Below, piece by piece: positions 9,752 to 18,905 of a stretch of 38,640 bases of DNA. The stretch is from an uncultured Polaromonas sp. (GTDB lineage: Bacteria > Pseudomonadota > Gammaproteobacteria > Burkholderiales > Burkholderiaceae_C): NCBI GenBank assembly GCA_937863225.1, contig CALMEI010000006.1, positions 1 to 38,640 of the forward strand, given 5' to 3'. The notes under the pieces were generated by a model, which did no database searches, was not told the DNA's origin, and saw only the letters and a program-made list of their open reading frames with translations. Positions within the stretch are counted from its first letter, which is position 1. Every line of letters begins with the position of its first letter. The position numbers were made by a program, and so were the translations under genes.

Positions 9752-10996
9752 TTACTTGGCTGCAGGTGCTGCAGGTGCTGCAGCTGATGGCGCTGAAGGT
9801 TGCGCGTTTGAATTTGGCGTGCTGGCTTGGGTTTTGACGTCTGTCACAGTCTTTAATTTGATGACTGTTCCGTCTCGCAAGGCGCCTAATGAACCTGCCA
9901 GCAAAGTTGTGTTGGGGGCAATACCTTTGACAGCGACCACGCTTTCGCTGATGCCATTTTTGCTGACTTCTCCGCGTTGACCCAGCTCTACGGTTACATG
10001 CTTCACGGCGTTGTTCTCCAGCACTTGAACGTAAGGTGCGGGCTTATCGGTGCGCACGGCGGACAAAGGTACTGTTAACGTCGTTAATTTTCCGGTTCCC
10101 ACATTGCCTTGTGCAAACAAACCTTGTCGCAAACCCGACGCGTTGTCCAAACCTAAATACACCAACACACTGCGGCTACCAGCTTGTGCGTTCGGATTGA
10201 TGCGCACCACACGCGCATTGCGGGTGCTGTTGATGCCTTCGATTTGAAGCGTGGCTGCTTGCCCCACGCGCACGCCCAGAGAATCTGCCGCACTTAAATT
10301 GGCTTCAAGCTCCAAGCGGCTCATATCAAGTACCTCGATAATGCGCGCCTCAATTGCCACACGTTCACCCGGTTGTGCCAAACGCTGTGAAACGATGCCA
10401 CTCAGTGGCGAACGCAATACGGTGTCGTTGACAGCCTTGGCTGCCACATCCACATTCGATAACGCAGCACGGTGGGTCGCTTGCGCCGCATTTAAATTTG
10501 CCACCGATGTGTCCAGCGCCGTTTTAGAAATAAAGCCTTGGTCCACCAAGGCTTTATTGTTGTCAAACTGGCGTTGTGCAATGGCAATTTGTGCTTTGGC
10601 AGAGTCGGCTTGGTCTTGCGCTTGCTGTAGGCGAGCCGCATACTCAGTGGCTTCTACGCGTGCAATGACTTGTCCAGCCTTGACGCTGTCGCCTTCGCGT
10701 ACCGTGAGCCCTTGCAATTCACCTGCAACGCGGGCTTTGATGAAGGCTGAATTGGCTGCTTTCAAACTGCCCGATATGGGCAAGCCTTGTGCAATGTCAT
10801 TCACTTGTGCCACCACGGTGTCAGTGCTGTTGAGTTCAACAACGGCTTGCGCTTTGGCATTTGCAGCGGCGGCGGCAGACACAGCCTCTTGTTGTTCCTT
10901 GCGTCCTTTGAGTGCCTTGAGTACACTGAAAGCCAAAGCAGCAATGATGAGGACTGCAATGCCCCATTTCAGTCCGCGCTTCATGCCATTGTTCAT
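9752..10996 (-). CDS. RND efflux periplasmic adaptor (membrane fusion protein)
   Basis: A 414-residue HlyD/AcrA-type adaptor linking the RND pump to the TolC-like channel. ATG at 10996 is preferred over an upstream in-frame TTG at 11014 because GAAGGA sits ten bases before it. An N-terminal membrane segment (residues ~5-22) is followed by an Ala-rich stretch. Then come a lipoyl half-motif (GLTVREGDSVKAGQVIARV), an alpha-hairpin (~105-170), the second lipoyl half (RSPLSGIVSQRLAQPGERV) and a beta-barrel domain. The C-terminus ends in an Ala/Pro tail encoded by small direct repeats of tgcaggtgc. It is the first gene of the operon; the 115 bp upstream separate it from mltB and may hold the promoter. 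No TetR or MarR regulator is adjacent. Confidence 0.92.
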   Translation of the reverse strand: MNNGMKRGLKWGIAVLIIAALAFSVLKALKGRKEQQEAVSAAAAANAKAQAVVELNSTDTVVAQVNDIAQGLPISGSLKAANSAFIKARVAGELQGLTVREGDSVKAGQVIARVEATEYAARLQQAQDQADSAKAQIAIAQRQFDNNKALVDQGFISKTALDTSVANLNAAQATHRAALSNVDVAAKAVNDTVLRSPLSGIVSQRLAQPGERVAIEARIIEVLDMSRLELEANLSAADSLGVRVGQAATLQIEGINSTRNARVVRINPNAQAGSRSVLVYLGLDNASGLRQGLFAQGNVGTGKLTTLTVPLSAVRTDKPAPYVQVLENNAVKHVTVELGQRGEVSKNGISESVVAVKGIAPNTTLLAGSLGALRDGTVIKLKTVTDVKTQASTPNSNAQPSAPSAAAPAAPAAK

Positions 10997-11111
10997 ACCG
11001 ATAGATTCCTTCAATTGATTTGGGGTTCATTGTAATGTGCGACCATAGTGCACCTATCTGATTTAAGACCAGAACGATTAACTTTACTTAGGCTTTACTT
11101 TTTACGGCTTG

Positions 11112-12209
11112 TTACCTGAGTTTGAGGCGTGCATCCGCCACTTCTTGCCCCAAGTGAATCACTGACAGGGCATAGTAGCTGCTCCAGTTGTAGCGGGTAA
11201 TGGCGTAAAAATTTTGTGTACCGGCCAAATAAACAGGCTCATTGCCTACCAATTTGGGGTCGCCATTTTGTAATTCAACCAAGGCCAGAGGTCCTTTGTG
11301 TTCAAGCGCTTCGCCGATCAACACGGCACCCTTGGCAGTAAAACTCTCAACACTGAAGGTCGGCAAAATATCGGATGCCAAGAGCGCATCCAAATTGAGT
11401 TTGGATTCATCAAACCGCACTGGATAGTGTGTGGGCATGCCCGGTTGCCATTGAAAAGCTTTGAAATAATTGGCGACAGAGCCAATGACATCAGAGGTGC
11501 TGTTAAACAAGTCAACTTTGCCATCGCCATCAAAATCAATGGCAAATTTCACCCAGCTACTGGGCATGAATTGCGGCAAACCCATTGCGCCGGCGTAGCT
11601 GCCCAGCAAACTCAACGGGTCGATGCTGCTTTTGTAAGTCAGTGACAGGTAGTTTTCTAATTCATTTTTGAAAAACGCTTGCCGTTCAACCGCTCGCGGG
11701 TGTTCAGGTGGGAAATCAAACGTCAGTGTTGCTAAGGCATCAATCACCCGAAAGCTACCCGTATTGCGTCCATAAATGGTTTCTATACCGATGATGCCGA
11801 CGATGATGTGTGCTGGCACGCCGAATTCTTTTTCAGCTTGTGCCAAAGCGGCTTCGTTTTCTTGCCAAAACCGCACACCGGCATTGATGCGAACGGGGTC
11901 AATGAATCGGCTGCGGTACACCCGCCAGTTTTTATACGTGCCACGTGGTGCGGGCAGCATGAGTTGCGCCACTTGGGGCAGATGTCGGGCTTGACCAATC
12001 GCTTGCCGCACCCATTCCTTGTCCATATCACGTCGGTAAGCAATATCGTCGGCCATTTGCATAGCAGCTTCACGGTTGGCATACAGTCGAGTGGAAGTCG
12101 AAGCAGCCTCGTTCGCGCCATTTTTTATACGTTTTTGAGCTGTAGACGGCGTATTAATTGCCAATAGTGCTATTAAAATTATAGCAAAACGAGAGTGAAT
12201 AGAAAGCAT
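11112..12209 (-). CDS. mltB: Lytic murein transglycosylase B
   Basis: A GH103/MltB-family enzyme of 365 residues that cleaves the MurNAc-GlcNAc bond of peptidoglycan in the periplasm with formation of the 1,6-anhydro product. The catalytic glutamate is E143 in GIIGIETIYGRNTG. Other family blocks are AFFKNELENYL, GSYAGAMGLPQFMPSSW, the EF-hand-like DFDGDGKVDLF and NYFKAFQWQPG. The N-terminus is unusual: residues ~9-30, including the hydrophobic core IILIALLA and the region up to the probable cleavage site after STA, are encoded by a copy of the dispersed repeat. There is no lipobox cysteine, so the protein is probably soluble or signal-anchored. No clear Shine-Dalgarno is seen before ATG 12209. 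Confidence 0.93.
   Translation of the reverse strand: MLSIHSRFAIILIALLAINTPSTAQKRIKNGANEAASTSTRLYANREAAMQMADDIAYRRDMDKEWVRQAIGQARHLPQVAQLMLPAPRGTYKNWRVYRSRFIDPVRINAGVRFWQENEAALAQAEKEFGVPAHIIVGIIGIETIYGRNTGSFRVIDALATLTFDFPPEHPRAVERQAFFKNELENYLSLTYKSSIDPLSLLGSYAGAMGLPQFMPSSWVKFAIDFDGDGKVDLFNSTSDVIGSVANYFKAFQWQPGMPTHYPVRFDESKLNLDALLASDILPTFSVESFTAKGAVLIGEALEHKGPLALVELQNGDPKLVGNEPVYLAGTQNFYAITRYNWSSYYALSVIHLGQEVADARLKLR
12121..12186 (+). repeat. Dispersed structured repeat, copy 3 (forms the mltB signal peptide)
   Basis: Antisense to mltB. It carries CTGTAG, GGC..GCC and the hairpin GCTAT (12169-12173) / ATAGC (12181-12185) with the standard 7-base spacing. In the gene it reads AIILIALLAINTPSTAQ. 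That is the same frame used by the thiL and thioredoxin-gene copies (AINTPxT). Confidence 0.8.
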
Positions 12210-12231
12210 AGTGTCTGATAATAATTGAAAA

Positions 12232-14361
12232 TCAGCCGAGCTTTGCTGGCCACTTGATATTTCTAAATGCCAGTCGCAAATGATTCAGACTTTGATTGGT
12301 GCTGTGTGATGGCTTGGCGTATCGAAAACGTTCCAGTTGCAGCAAATAGTCCACCAAATCATTTGCTGAAGCACCAAAATGGGTGTGTACCTGTGTCGCC
12401 AAGGTGCGTGGTGTGGTGTGTGGCATGGTCGATAATCCCAATTCTTTCAACCGTTGTTGCACTTTGTCCAACAGGCGCAGCCAAGGATCATGCTGGCGTT
12501 TGTCCCACTGTACCCATGCACTGCCAATGATGGCCATGGCAAGCAATAAGGCGCTAATCAGGTAGCCCAAATCTTCCCAACTTGGATGTTGAAAGCCTAA
12601 GTTTTTGAGCAGCTCAAATTGCTTGGTTTGCGTGTAGTTCAATACTTTTTGATTCCAAGCATGGTTCAACGCCTCCCAGCCAGTTCTCAGTTGTTTGAGT
12701 GGGTTAAAACCCAAAGTGCCCCACACATTCTGCAATGCCTCATTGACGGTGCCACCAAACACATTGGCAGCAGGCGCCAGTCGTTGTTGCAAATCGATGC
12801 GCTGGGGCGACACCGCGGAGGTTGGGTCAACTCGCAGCCATGTGCCCGTTTGGCTAGTGGCATCGACTTGCCAAACCTCAACCCAAGCGTGTGCGTCACT
12901 TTGTCGCACCACCCAAGTGCCGTCAATCGGGTTGGTTTCACCCCCTTGGTATCCTGTAACCAATCTTGCTGGTACATTCATGGTCCGCATCAAGATGACG
13001 AAGGACGAAGCAATGTGTTCGCAAAAGCCAGCCTTTTGATCAAACCAAAATTCGTCAGCGGTATGTGTGCCAAACAAACCTGGCTCCAACGTGTACGCAT
13101 AGCCACCTGTGCGCAATTGCTGCATGGCGGCATTGACCAAAGAAGCCGTCAAAGTGGGCGTCACAGAACTTGTCAGTGGTGCTGTTGATGTAGAAACGTT
13201 GGCATTGGCCAAAATGGCGTTTTGCATCATGGCTGTGGCCATTTGCTTGGTGCGTGGGTTAGAATCAGCTGGTAAAGCGAGGTATTTATCTAAAGTGCCA
13301 TCCCATTGTGCAGGGCCGTGTGTGAACTGCAGATGGCTTTGCGCTTGGTAACGTACCAATTCGGTGATGGATCGGTTGGCCGTCCATTGCATATCCGCAT
13401 TCAAGCTCAATCCATAGTTGGGCAACTGCGGCGCTTTTGAAGTGGCATCCAGTACAAAAACCCAAGGATTGTTTTGCGGCTCCAGTGTCACTTCGTAACG
13501 TATGGGGTCTCCCATAACCTGCAAATTGGCTTGCTCCGATTGGTCAGCTGGCAAGGATATGTTTGACAACGCAATGTTTGGCAACCATTCACGTCCATCG
13601 AATTGACTGAGCACCGGTCCGCGCAGGTAAATTTCAGAGCCAGTGGGCGGTTTATCTGCAAACTTGATGCGCAAGGCGATGCTGTCGTCCTGCGCCAATT
13701 TGGCAATGGTTCCCACACGCATTTGCGCACTCAAACCCGTTCTGCCGCTGGCTGCATCACTGGGCAAACCCCACAAAGGCGCAAGCCGTGGAAAGAGCAT
13801 GAACAGCAGCAACATGATGGGTGCCCCCATCAACATCAAACGCGATGCGATTTTGGCACTCACCAACAGGGGTGGCTTGCCAACCGGCAAATTGGCATTG
13901 ACCAAGATGGTCGTCAGCCCAAGCAATGCCAACAACATCAATAGCGCAGTCAACAAAGATTGGGAAAAAAAGAAATTGCTGAGCATGCAAAAAAAGCTCA
14001 AGAAAAACACCACATAGGCATCGCGCTTGCTGCCTTGCTCCAATGTTTTGAGTGCCAGTAATATGGCGATGAGTGTCACACCCGCGTCACGGCCCAGCAA
14101 GGTGCGATGCGTGAACCAAGTTGCTGAGACGGTCAGCACAAGTACCCATAACAACCAAGCGCGTGCTGGCAGTGGTTTGGCATTCCAAACTAAAACAGCA
14201 CGCCACAGCATGATGGCAGCAACCATCAGCGAACACCACACTGGTACATGGGGCATGAGTGGCATTTCAACTAAAGCAATCACCACCAGCAGAAACAAAG
14301 TGTCTCTGCTGTCGCGTGGTAAATGCATCAGTTTTTGCATCACAGTTGGCCACATGGTCAT
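12232..14361 (-). CDS. tgpA: TgpA-type membrane transglutaminase-like protein (DUF3488/DUF4129)
   Basis: A 709-residue inner-membrane protein with a cluster of N-terminal TM helices (~15-190) and a large periplasmic transglutaminase-like domain. One more TM segment (YLISALLLAMAIIGSAWV) and a cytoplasmic DUF4129-like tail follow. The Cys-His-Asp triad is visible: Cys ~447 in AGFCEHIASS, His ~491 in SDAHAWVEVW and Asp ~512 in WLRVDPTSAV. ATG at 14361 lies 11 bases after the DUF58 stop with AAAGAG before it. An alternative ATG at 14400 would overlap the upstream gene. It ends a moxR-DUF58-tgpA cassette, a widespread set of envelope-associated genes of incompletely known function; TgpA is essential in Pseudomonas aeruginosa. 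Confidence 0.9.
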   Translation of the reverse strand: MTMWPTVMQKLMHLPRDSRDTLFLLVVIALVEMPLMPHVPVWCSLMVAAIMLWRAVLVWNAKPLPARAWLLWVLVLTVSATWFTHRTLLGRDAGVTLIAILLALKTLEQGSKRDAYVVFFLSFFCMLSNFFFSQSLLTALLMLLALLGLTTILVNANLPVGKPPLLVSAKIASRLMLMGAPIMLLLFMLFPRLAPLWGLPSDAASGRTGLSAQMRVGTIAKLAQDDSIALRIKFADKPPTGSEIYLRGPVLSQFDGREWLPNIALSNISLPADQSEQANLQVMGDPIRYEVTLEPQNNPWVFVLDATSKAPQLPNYGLSLNADMQWTANRSITELVRYQAQSHLQFTHGPAQWDGTLDKYLALPADSNPRTKQMATAMMQNAILANANVSTSTAPLTSSVTPTLTASLVNAAMQQLRTGGYAYTLEPGLFGTHTADEFWFDQKAGFCEHIASSFVILMRTMNVPARLVTGYQGGETNPIDGTWVVRQSDAHAWVEVWQVDATSQTGTWLRVDPTSAVSPQRIDLQQRLAPAANVFGGTVNEALQNVWGTLGFNPLKQLRTGWEALNHAWNQKVLNYTQTKQFELLKNLGFQHPSWEDLGYLISALLLAMAIIGSAWVQWDKRQHDPWLRLLDKVQQRLKELGLSTMPHTTPRTLATQVHTHFGASANDLVDYLLQLERFRYAKPSHSTNQSLNHLRLAFRNIKWPAKLG

Positions 14362-14372
14362 TGATGTGCTCT

Positions 14373-15383
14373 TTAATGTGCTGCCAGCGCCTGCAAGCAT
14401 TGCTGTTTGTGCGCATTCCCATTGGCTGGGGCAAATTCAAGTTGAGGAAGGCGTAAACCGTAGTTCAAACCAAGTTGATCAGCCTGTATCACCCATGCGC
14501 ACAAGCGAGACAATGCTGCTTCGACATGGGTGCAACCCGTGCGTGAATAGTCTAAGTACAACACTTGTGCTTGTGTGTGTTGCATATCACGGCTGATCAA
14601 TTGTTTGGTGGCGTCTGTCTCATGTTCACCCGCATCTCCCCAAGATTTGGCCGCTTTTTTCCAAACCACTTGTTTCAAAGGGTCGCCTCGACGGTAGGCG
14701 CGGACACCATCAAATTCGCCGCTGGCTTGCACGGGAGACAGTTTCACTTCCCCAGAGCTGGGTTCGCCAACAGGCAACGCTGGTGCAGGGTTTTCAGGTG
14801 CCGGGTAGACCCAAATTTTTGCAGCAGGTCGCCACACCGTCCACACCCTGAATGTGCCCAATGGAAAACGAGTTTCAGCCATCAGCGTAGGCAAAGGGTG
14901 ATGTCCGCGCGACATGGGCAAGCCAATCACTTCCAGTGTGGTGCTGCCCTGTGCAGGTATGTCTGCCCAAGTCCAATTCGATACAGAGGTGGAGTCGGTG
15001 AAATCTGTTGTGCGCAAGCCAATTCCATAACGGGTTGTCTTGCTGGTGCTGCTTAAGATCACTTCAAAAGAAACATTGTCGGAAGCAAATTGGGCTTTGT
15101 TGGCAGCGGAATTTCTTGCCAAACTGATGTAAATGCCACGTAAATTGTTGTGTCCAGTCAGCACACCGACCATCACACTGCCACCAATCAAAAAAGTTAA
15201 CAAATAGCCTAAATTCAGTTGGTAGTTGATGCTGGCCACCAGCAAAACGAGCAAAGTCATGACCATCATCCAGCCGACTGTTGTGGGCAATATGTACACA
15301 TTGCGCTGGGTCAGAAGCATGCTGTCGACCAACGGCAGTCTGGATTCAAACCATTTTTGAAATCGCTGACGGATGCTGAACAT
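14373..15383 (-). CDS. DUF58-domain membrane protein
   Basis: A 336-residue protein with two adjacent TM segments (~33-75: TTVGWMMVMTLLVLLVASI and LGYLLTFLIGGSVMVGVL). A beta-rich region follows, then the DUF58 signature (SGEFDGVRAYRRGDPLKQVVWKKAAK at ~220-245, given here as the anchor of the call). The C-terminal half resembles a degenerate von Willebrand A fold (QVLYLDYSRTG), as known for the family. It is sandwiched between moxR and the transglutaminase gene. In such cassettes the MoxR ATPase is thought to act as a chaperone for the vWA-like partner. Molecular function is unknown. Confidence 0.9.
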   Translation of the reverse strand: MFSIRQRFQKWFESRLPLVDSMLLTQRNVYILPTTVGWMMVMTLLVLLVASINYQLNLGYLLTFLIGGSVMVGVLTGHNNLRGIYISLARNSAANKAQFASDNVSFEVILSSTSKTTRYGIGLRTTDFTDSTSVSNWTWADIPAQGSTTLEVIGLPMSRGHHPLPTLMAETRFPLGTFRVWTVWRPAAKIWVYPAPENPAPALPVGEPSSGEVKLSPVQASGEFDGVRAYRRGDPLKQVVWKKAAKSWGDAGEHETDATKQLISRDMQHTQAQVLYLDYSRTGCTHVEAALSRLCAWVIQADQLGLNYGLRLPQLEFAPANGNAHKQQCLQALAAH

Positions 15384-15454
15384 ATCAAGGTTAAATGATG
15401 TTGCAAATCAGAAGGTTTGTTTGTCTTTCCTGGCAACCCGTCCGTGGTTCGCGC

Positions 15455-16384
15455 TTATGCCAGTGGTAGGGCTTGCACCATTGCCATGACTTGCGCCGTG
15501 CTGTTGCAACCGGCACTGCTGACGGCAGTGAGTCGGTGTGCGATGGTTTGAGGCAATACGGCCTGTACATCATCGGGCGCAACATAATCGCGACCCGACA
15601 ACAGCGCTTGTGCTTTGGCCACACGCAACAGGGCAATGCCGGCGCGTGGGCTCAAGCCTTGCACAAACCATTTGCCAGAACGTGTTGCCGCCATGATGTC
15701 TTGAATGTAATTCAGCAATGAATCAGAAGCATGCACAAGTTGCACTTGCGTTTGCAGTGCTTGCAATTCAGCTGTGGTGAGCAAGCAGGGCAGTGCATCA
15801 ACTTTGCTGCGGGTATCCGCGCCCGTTAGCAAAGTACGCTCGGCAGCGCGATCAGGGTAGCCCAGCGAAATTCGCATGAGAAAGCGATCCAATTGCGATT
15901 CGGGTAAGGCATAGGTACCCAATTGGTCGTGTGGATTTTGCGTGGCAATGACAAAAAATGGCTTTGGCAATGGGCGAGTTTCACCTTCGACGGTGACTTG
16001 TTTTTCCTCCATGGCTTCCAACAAAGCGCTTTGCGTTTTGGGGCTGGCGCGGTTGATTTCGTCAGCCAATAACACCTGAGCAAAAAGAGGACCCGGATGA
16101 AAGACAAAGCCCTGCGATGTGCGGTCAAAAATCGAAACACCACTGACATCACTGGGCATCAAATCAGACGTAAATTGCACACGTGAAAATTGCAGTCCAA
16201 ATGTTCTTGCCAATGCATGCGCCAAGGTGGTTTTGCCGACACCGGGTACATCTTCAATCAACAAGTGACCACCTGCCAGCAAACAAGCTACACTGTTTTG
16301 CACTTGCGTGGGTTTGCCTACAATGATTAAGTTGAGTTGCTTTAACAGAAGTTGCAACTTATCTTGGGTTAAGCTTGGGTTCAT
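15455..16384 (-). CDS. MoxR-family AAA+ ATPase
   Basis: A 309-residue AAA+ ATPase of the MoxR (AAA_3) family. The Walker A motif is PGVGKTT at 47-53 and Walker B is VLLADEINR with D108-E109. Sensor 1 is ATQNP, and the lid domain contains the family block WFVQGLSPRAGIALLRVAKA. These proteins act in the cytoplasm as chaperone-like partners of vWA/DUF58 proteins. It is the first gene of the moxR-DUF58-tgpA cassette, 71 bp ahead of the DUF58 gene. It is divergent from the histone-deacetylase-like gene, with 105 bp between starts. Confidence 0.94.
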   Translation of the reverse strand: MNPSLTQDKLQLLLKQLNLIIVGKPTQVQNSVACLLAGGHLLIEDVPGVGKTTLAHALARTFGLQFSRVQFTSDLMPSDVSGVSIFDRTSQGFVFHPGPLFAQVLLADEINRASPKTQSALLEAMEEKQVTVEGETRPLPKPFFVIATQNPHDQLGTYALPESQLDRFLMRISLGYPDRAAERTLLTGADTRSKVDALPCLLTTAELQALQTQVQLVHASDSLLNYIQDIMAATRSGKWFVQGLSPRAGIALLRVAKAQALLSGRDYVAPDDVQAVLPQTIAHRLTAVSSAGCNSTAQVMAMVQALPLA

Positions 16385-16489
16385 GCGCTAACATTAACTC
16401 AATTTATTCGAGTTTGCATGCAAGCAGGTCTAAATATTTGAATCAAATCTAAAAAGAGTGATGACCTTCCAACACAATCAGCCAGCCAC

Positions 16490-17449
16490 ATGAGTCTTAA
16501 AAGCACAGGTTTTTTTTCGCATCCCGATTGCCAAAAACATGAAATGGGAACGGGTCATCCAGAGTGTCCAGAACGCTTGACTGCCATTGAAGATCACCTC
16601 TTGTATGTTGGCATATCTGATGTTCTGACACAGTACAGTGCGCCTTTGGCTACATTAAGTGCCGTTGAATTGGCTCACAGCCATCAGCACATTGCAAGTT
16701 TGCGCGGCTTGGGTGATTTGCTTTTAGATGAAATCGACGCCGGTGGACCGACTCATGCGCAAATTGACCCCGATACCAGTATCAATGTTCACACATGGCA
16801 AGCCGCCTTGCGGGCGGCGGGTGCAGCGGTGGCAGCGACCGATGCCGTTTTGAGCGGCGAATTAGCCAATGCGTTTTGTAATGTTCGTCCACCCGGCCAT
16901 CACGCCGAAAACAGCAAGGCCATGGGTTTTTGTTTTTTCAACAACGTCGCCATTGCGGCCAAATATGCGCTGGAACGGCACCGATTAAAACGGGTTGCCA
17001 TCGTCGATTTTGACGTGCACCATGGCAATGGGACTGAAAACATCGTGGGCGGTGATAAACGTATTTTGATGGTGGGATTGTTTCAACATCCGTATTACCC
17101 GCATTCGGGGGTGGATCATGTTCCCAGCAATACTTTAAATTTGCCCATTCCCGCCTATACCAAAGGCATGGAAATTCGGGAAATGATTGAGCACACCTGG
17201 ATACCCAGACTTGAAGCATTCAAACCTGAAATGATTTTCATCAGTGCAGGATTTGACGCGCACCGTGACGATGACATGGGGCAACTGGGCTTGGTTGAAC
17301 AAGACTATGCGTGGATTACCTCACGCATCAAAGACGTGGCACGGCGCCACAGCAAAAGCCGCATTGTCTCTTGCTTGGAAGGTGGCTATAACCTGAACGC
17401 GCTGGCTCGCAGTGTCGAGGCGCACATTCGGGTATTGGCTGACTTATGA
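16490..17449 (+). CDS. Histone deacetylase family (class II-like) deacetylase
   Basis: A 319-residue zinc-dependent deacetylase of the HDAC/AcuC/acetylpolyamine amidohydrolase superfamily. Visible signatures are the HPECPERL block (23-30), the catalytic histidine pair H137-H138 in RPPGHHAE, and the zinc ligands D175 and H177 in VDFDVHHGNGT. The third acidic ligand lies in the DDD run at 260-262 after SAGFDAHR, and the C-terminal block is CLEGGYNLNAL. In bacteria the substrate is usually a small molecule such as an acetylpolyamine, or an acetylated protein; the sequence does not say which. The stop lies 7 bases before the mechanosensitive channel start, so the two are probably co-transcribed. 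Confidence 0.93.
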   Translation: MSLKSTGFFSHPDCQKHEMGTGHPECPERLTAIEDHLLYVGISDVLTQYSAPLATLSAVELAHSHQHIASLRGLGDLLLDEIDAGGPTHAQIDPDTSINVHTWQAALRAAGAAVAATDAVLSGELANAFCNVRPPGHHAENSKAMGFCFFNNVAIAAKYALERHRLKRVAIVDFDVHHGNGTENIVGGDKRILMVGLFQHPYYPHSGVDHVPSNTLNLPIPAYTKGMEIREMIEHTWIPRLEAFKPEMIFISAGFDAHRDDDMGQLGLVEQDYAWITSRIKDVARRHSKSRIVSCLEGGYNLNALARSVEAHIRVLADL

Positions 17450-17456
17450 TCAATTT

Positions 17457-18827
17457 ATGACAGTTTTTTCAACGCTTACCACCAACGGGATGGTTACCCA
17501 TAAAGTTTTACCTGCTGATGACTTGAAGGAATGGGTTTCTTTGATGTTCACGCCCAGTGTGCTCATTGAACTGGTGGTGCTTCTGGTCTGTTTTGGTTTG
17601 GCTTGGGGTGTTACAGTTTTCATTCGCGGTAATGTTTCGGGAGCGGCATCCAGAGCGACCGAGAAGTCGATTTTTTTCGGAAACCGTGTTTTTGATGGTG
17701 TATTGTTTCCACTTTTGTGGCTGTGCTTCACGTATGCAGCGCAAATCGCATTGCATTTGGCATTGAAGATCCATTTGCTTTACGTTGCGGTACCCACCTT
17801 GTTGTCACTTTTCGTGATACGCATGGGCGTCAAGATTTTGCAAGTGGCCTTTACCGAATCACCCGCAGTCCGATTCATTGAACGCACGATTTCTTGGTTG
17901 GTATGGCTGGCTTTTGTGTTGTGGGTCAGTGGTGTGTTGCCCTTGGTTGCGACAGAATTGGAACAAATTCGATGGAAAGTCAGCGGTCATACCATGTCGC
18001 TTTCGACCATGCTGGAAGGTGTGCTTACCGCTGGTGTGGTGCTGCTTTTATCGTTGTGGATGTCATCAGCTGTTGAAGCCAAGCTTTTGCGTCATGCCAG
18101 TGGCGGGGAGTTGTCATTGCGAAAAGCAGCCAGCAATGCTGTGCGTGCTCTGTTGGTTTTTATCGGCTTGCTATTGTCTCTCAGCATGGTGGGTATAGAT
18201 TTAACTGCCTTGTCCGTCTTGGGGGGTGCGGTGGGTGTCGGTATTGGTCTGGGATTGCAAAAATTGGCATCTAACTATGTGAGCGGATTTGTGATTTTGA
18301 CCGAACGCAGCATGCGCATTGGCGATTTTGTTCGCCTTGATAACTTTGAAGGCCGCATTACTGACATCAAAACACGCTACACGGTGATACGTTCAGCAGG
18401 TGGGCGCGAATCCATCGTTCCTAACGAATTACTGGTCACCAGCCGTGTTGAAAATCTCACATTCAGTGATTCAATGATTGCGCAACAAGCTTTGGTTACT
18501 GTGGGGTACGACAGCGACGCAGAACGGGTCAGTCAGCTGTTGGTACAGGCCGCTTTGGCACAAAACCGCGTATTGCCTGAGCCGGCACCCGTCGCTTCTC
18601 TGACGGCCTTTGGTGCAAATGGGCTGGATTTCACTTTGACCTACTGGATCACTGATCCTGAAAACGGGCAACTTAACATTCGTTCTGACGTCAATAAAGG
18701 CATATTGGCCGCACTGCGAGCGCACCATATCGATATACCTTATCCGCAACAAGTGGTGCATGAAGCCAGAAGCAGCCAGAACATAGCCAGCCAAAAATTA
18801 TCTGCCGGCAACTCTGCCGGGACGTAA
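17457..18827 (+). CDS. MscS-family mechanosensitive ion channel
   Basis: A 456-residue small-conductance mechanosensitive channel of the larger, multi-TM type. Four or more N-terminal TM helices (~30-215) precede the pore region, with TM3-like GGAVGVGIGLGLQKLASNY and then the beta domain (GFVILTERSMRIGDFVRLD, GRITDIKTRYTVIRS). The C-terminal vestibule ends with IDIPYPQQVVHEA. The upstream frame is open into the deacetylase gene, but ATG at 17457, 7 bases after its stop, is the sensible start. The channel releases osmolytes on hypo-osmotic shock; why it is paired with a deacetylase is unclear. Its stop codon overlaps the rpsT terminator hairpin from the other side. Confidence 0.92.
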   Translation: MTVFSTLTTNGMVTHKVLPADDLKEWVSLMFTPSVLIELVVLLVCFGLAWGVTVFIRGNVSGAASRATEKSIFFGNRVFDGVLFPLLWLCFTYAAQIALHLALKIHLLYVAVPTLLSLFVIRMGVKILQVAFTESPAVRFIERTISWLVWLAFVLWVSGVLPLVATELEQIRWKVSGHTMSLSTMLEGVLTAGVVLLLSLWMSSAVEAKLLRHASGGELSLRKAASNAVRALLVFIGLLLSLSMVGIDLTALSVLGGAVGVGIGLGLQKLASNYVSGFVILTERSMRIGDFVRLDNFEGRITDIKTRYTVIRSAGGRESIVPNELLVTSRVENLTFSDSMIAQQALVTVGYDSDAERVSQLLVQAALAQNRVLPEPAPVASLTAFGANGLDFTLTYWITDPENGQLNIRSDVNKGILAALRAHHIDIPYPQQVVHEARSSQNIASQKLSAGNSAGT

Positions 18828-18858
18828 AAAAACCGCTGGTCTTGCGACTTAGCGGTTG
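18824..18858 (-). terminator. Intrinsic terminator of rpsT (possibly bidirectional)
   Basis: Stem AACCGCT (18831-18837) / AGCGGTT (18851-18857). Read on the minus strand it is followed by seven T residues, a classic rho-independent terminator about 90 bases after rpsT. On the plus strand the same stem follows the mscS stop with a weaker T-run, so it may serve both genes. Confidence 0.75.
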
Positions 18859-18905
18859 TTTACTGGCTTGGGGCTAACTAGCTGACAGCGCACCCAACAA
18901 AACGG

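Noticed and set aside
9758-9793. Tandem tgcaggtgc units at the end of the adaptor gene
   Set aside because: Codes for an Ala/Pro tail; too short and simple to call a separate repeat element, although slippage is possible.
10251-11018. 255-codon plus-strand frame opposite the efflux adaptor gene
   Set aside because: Complement of an Ala-rich coding region; Ser/Ala/Thr-rich translation with no domain. The adaptor reading has lipoyl and hairpin motifs.
12619-13188. 189-codon plus-strand frame opposite tgpA
   Set aside because: Shadow of the transglutaminase gene; no coherent motif or ribosome-binding site.
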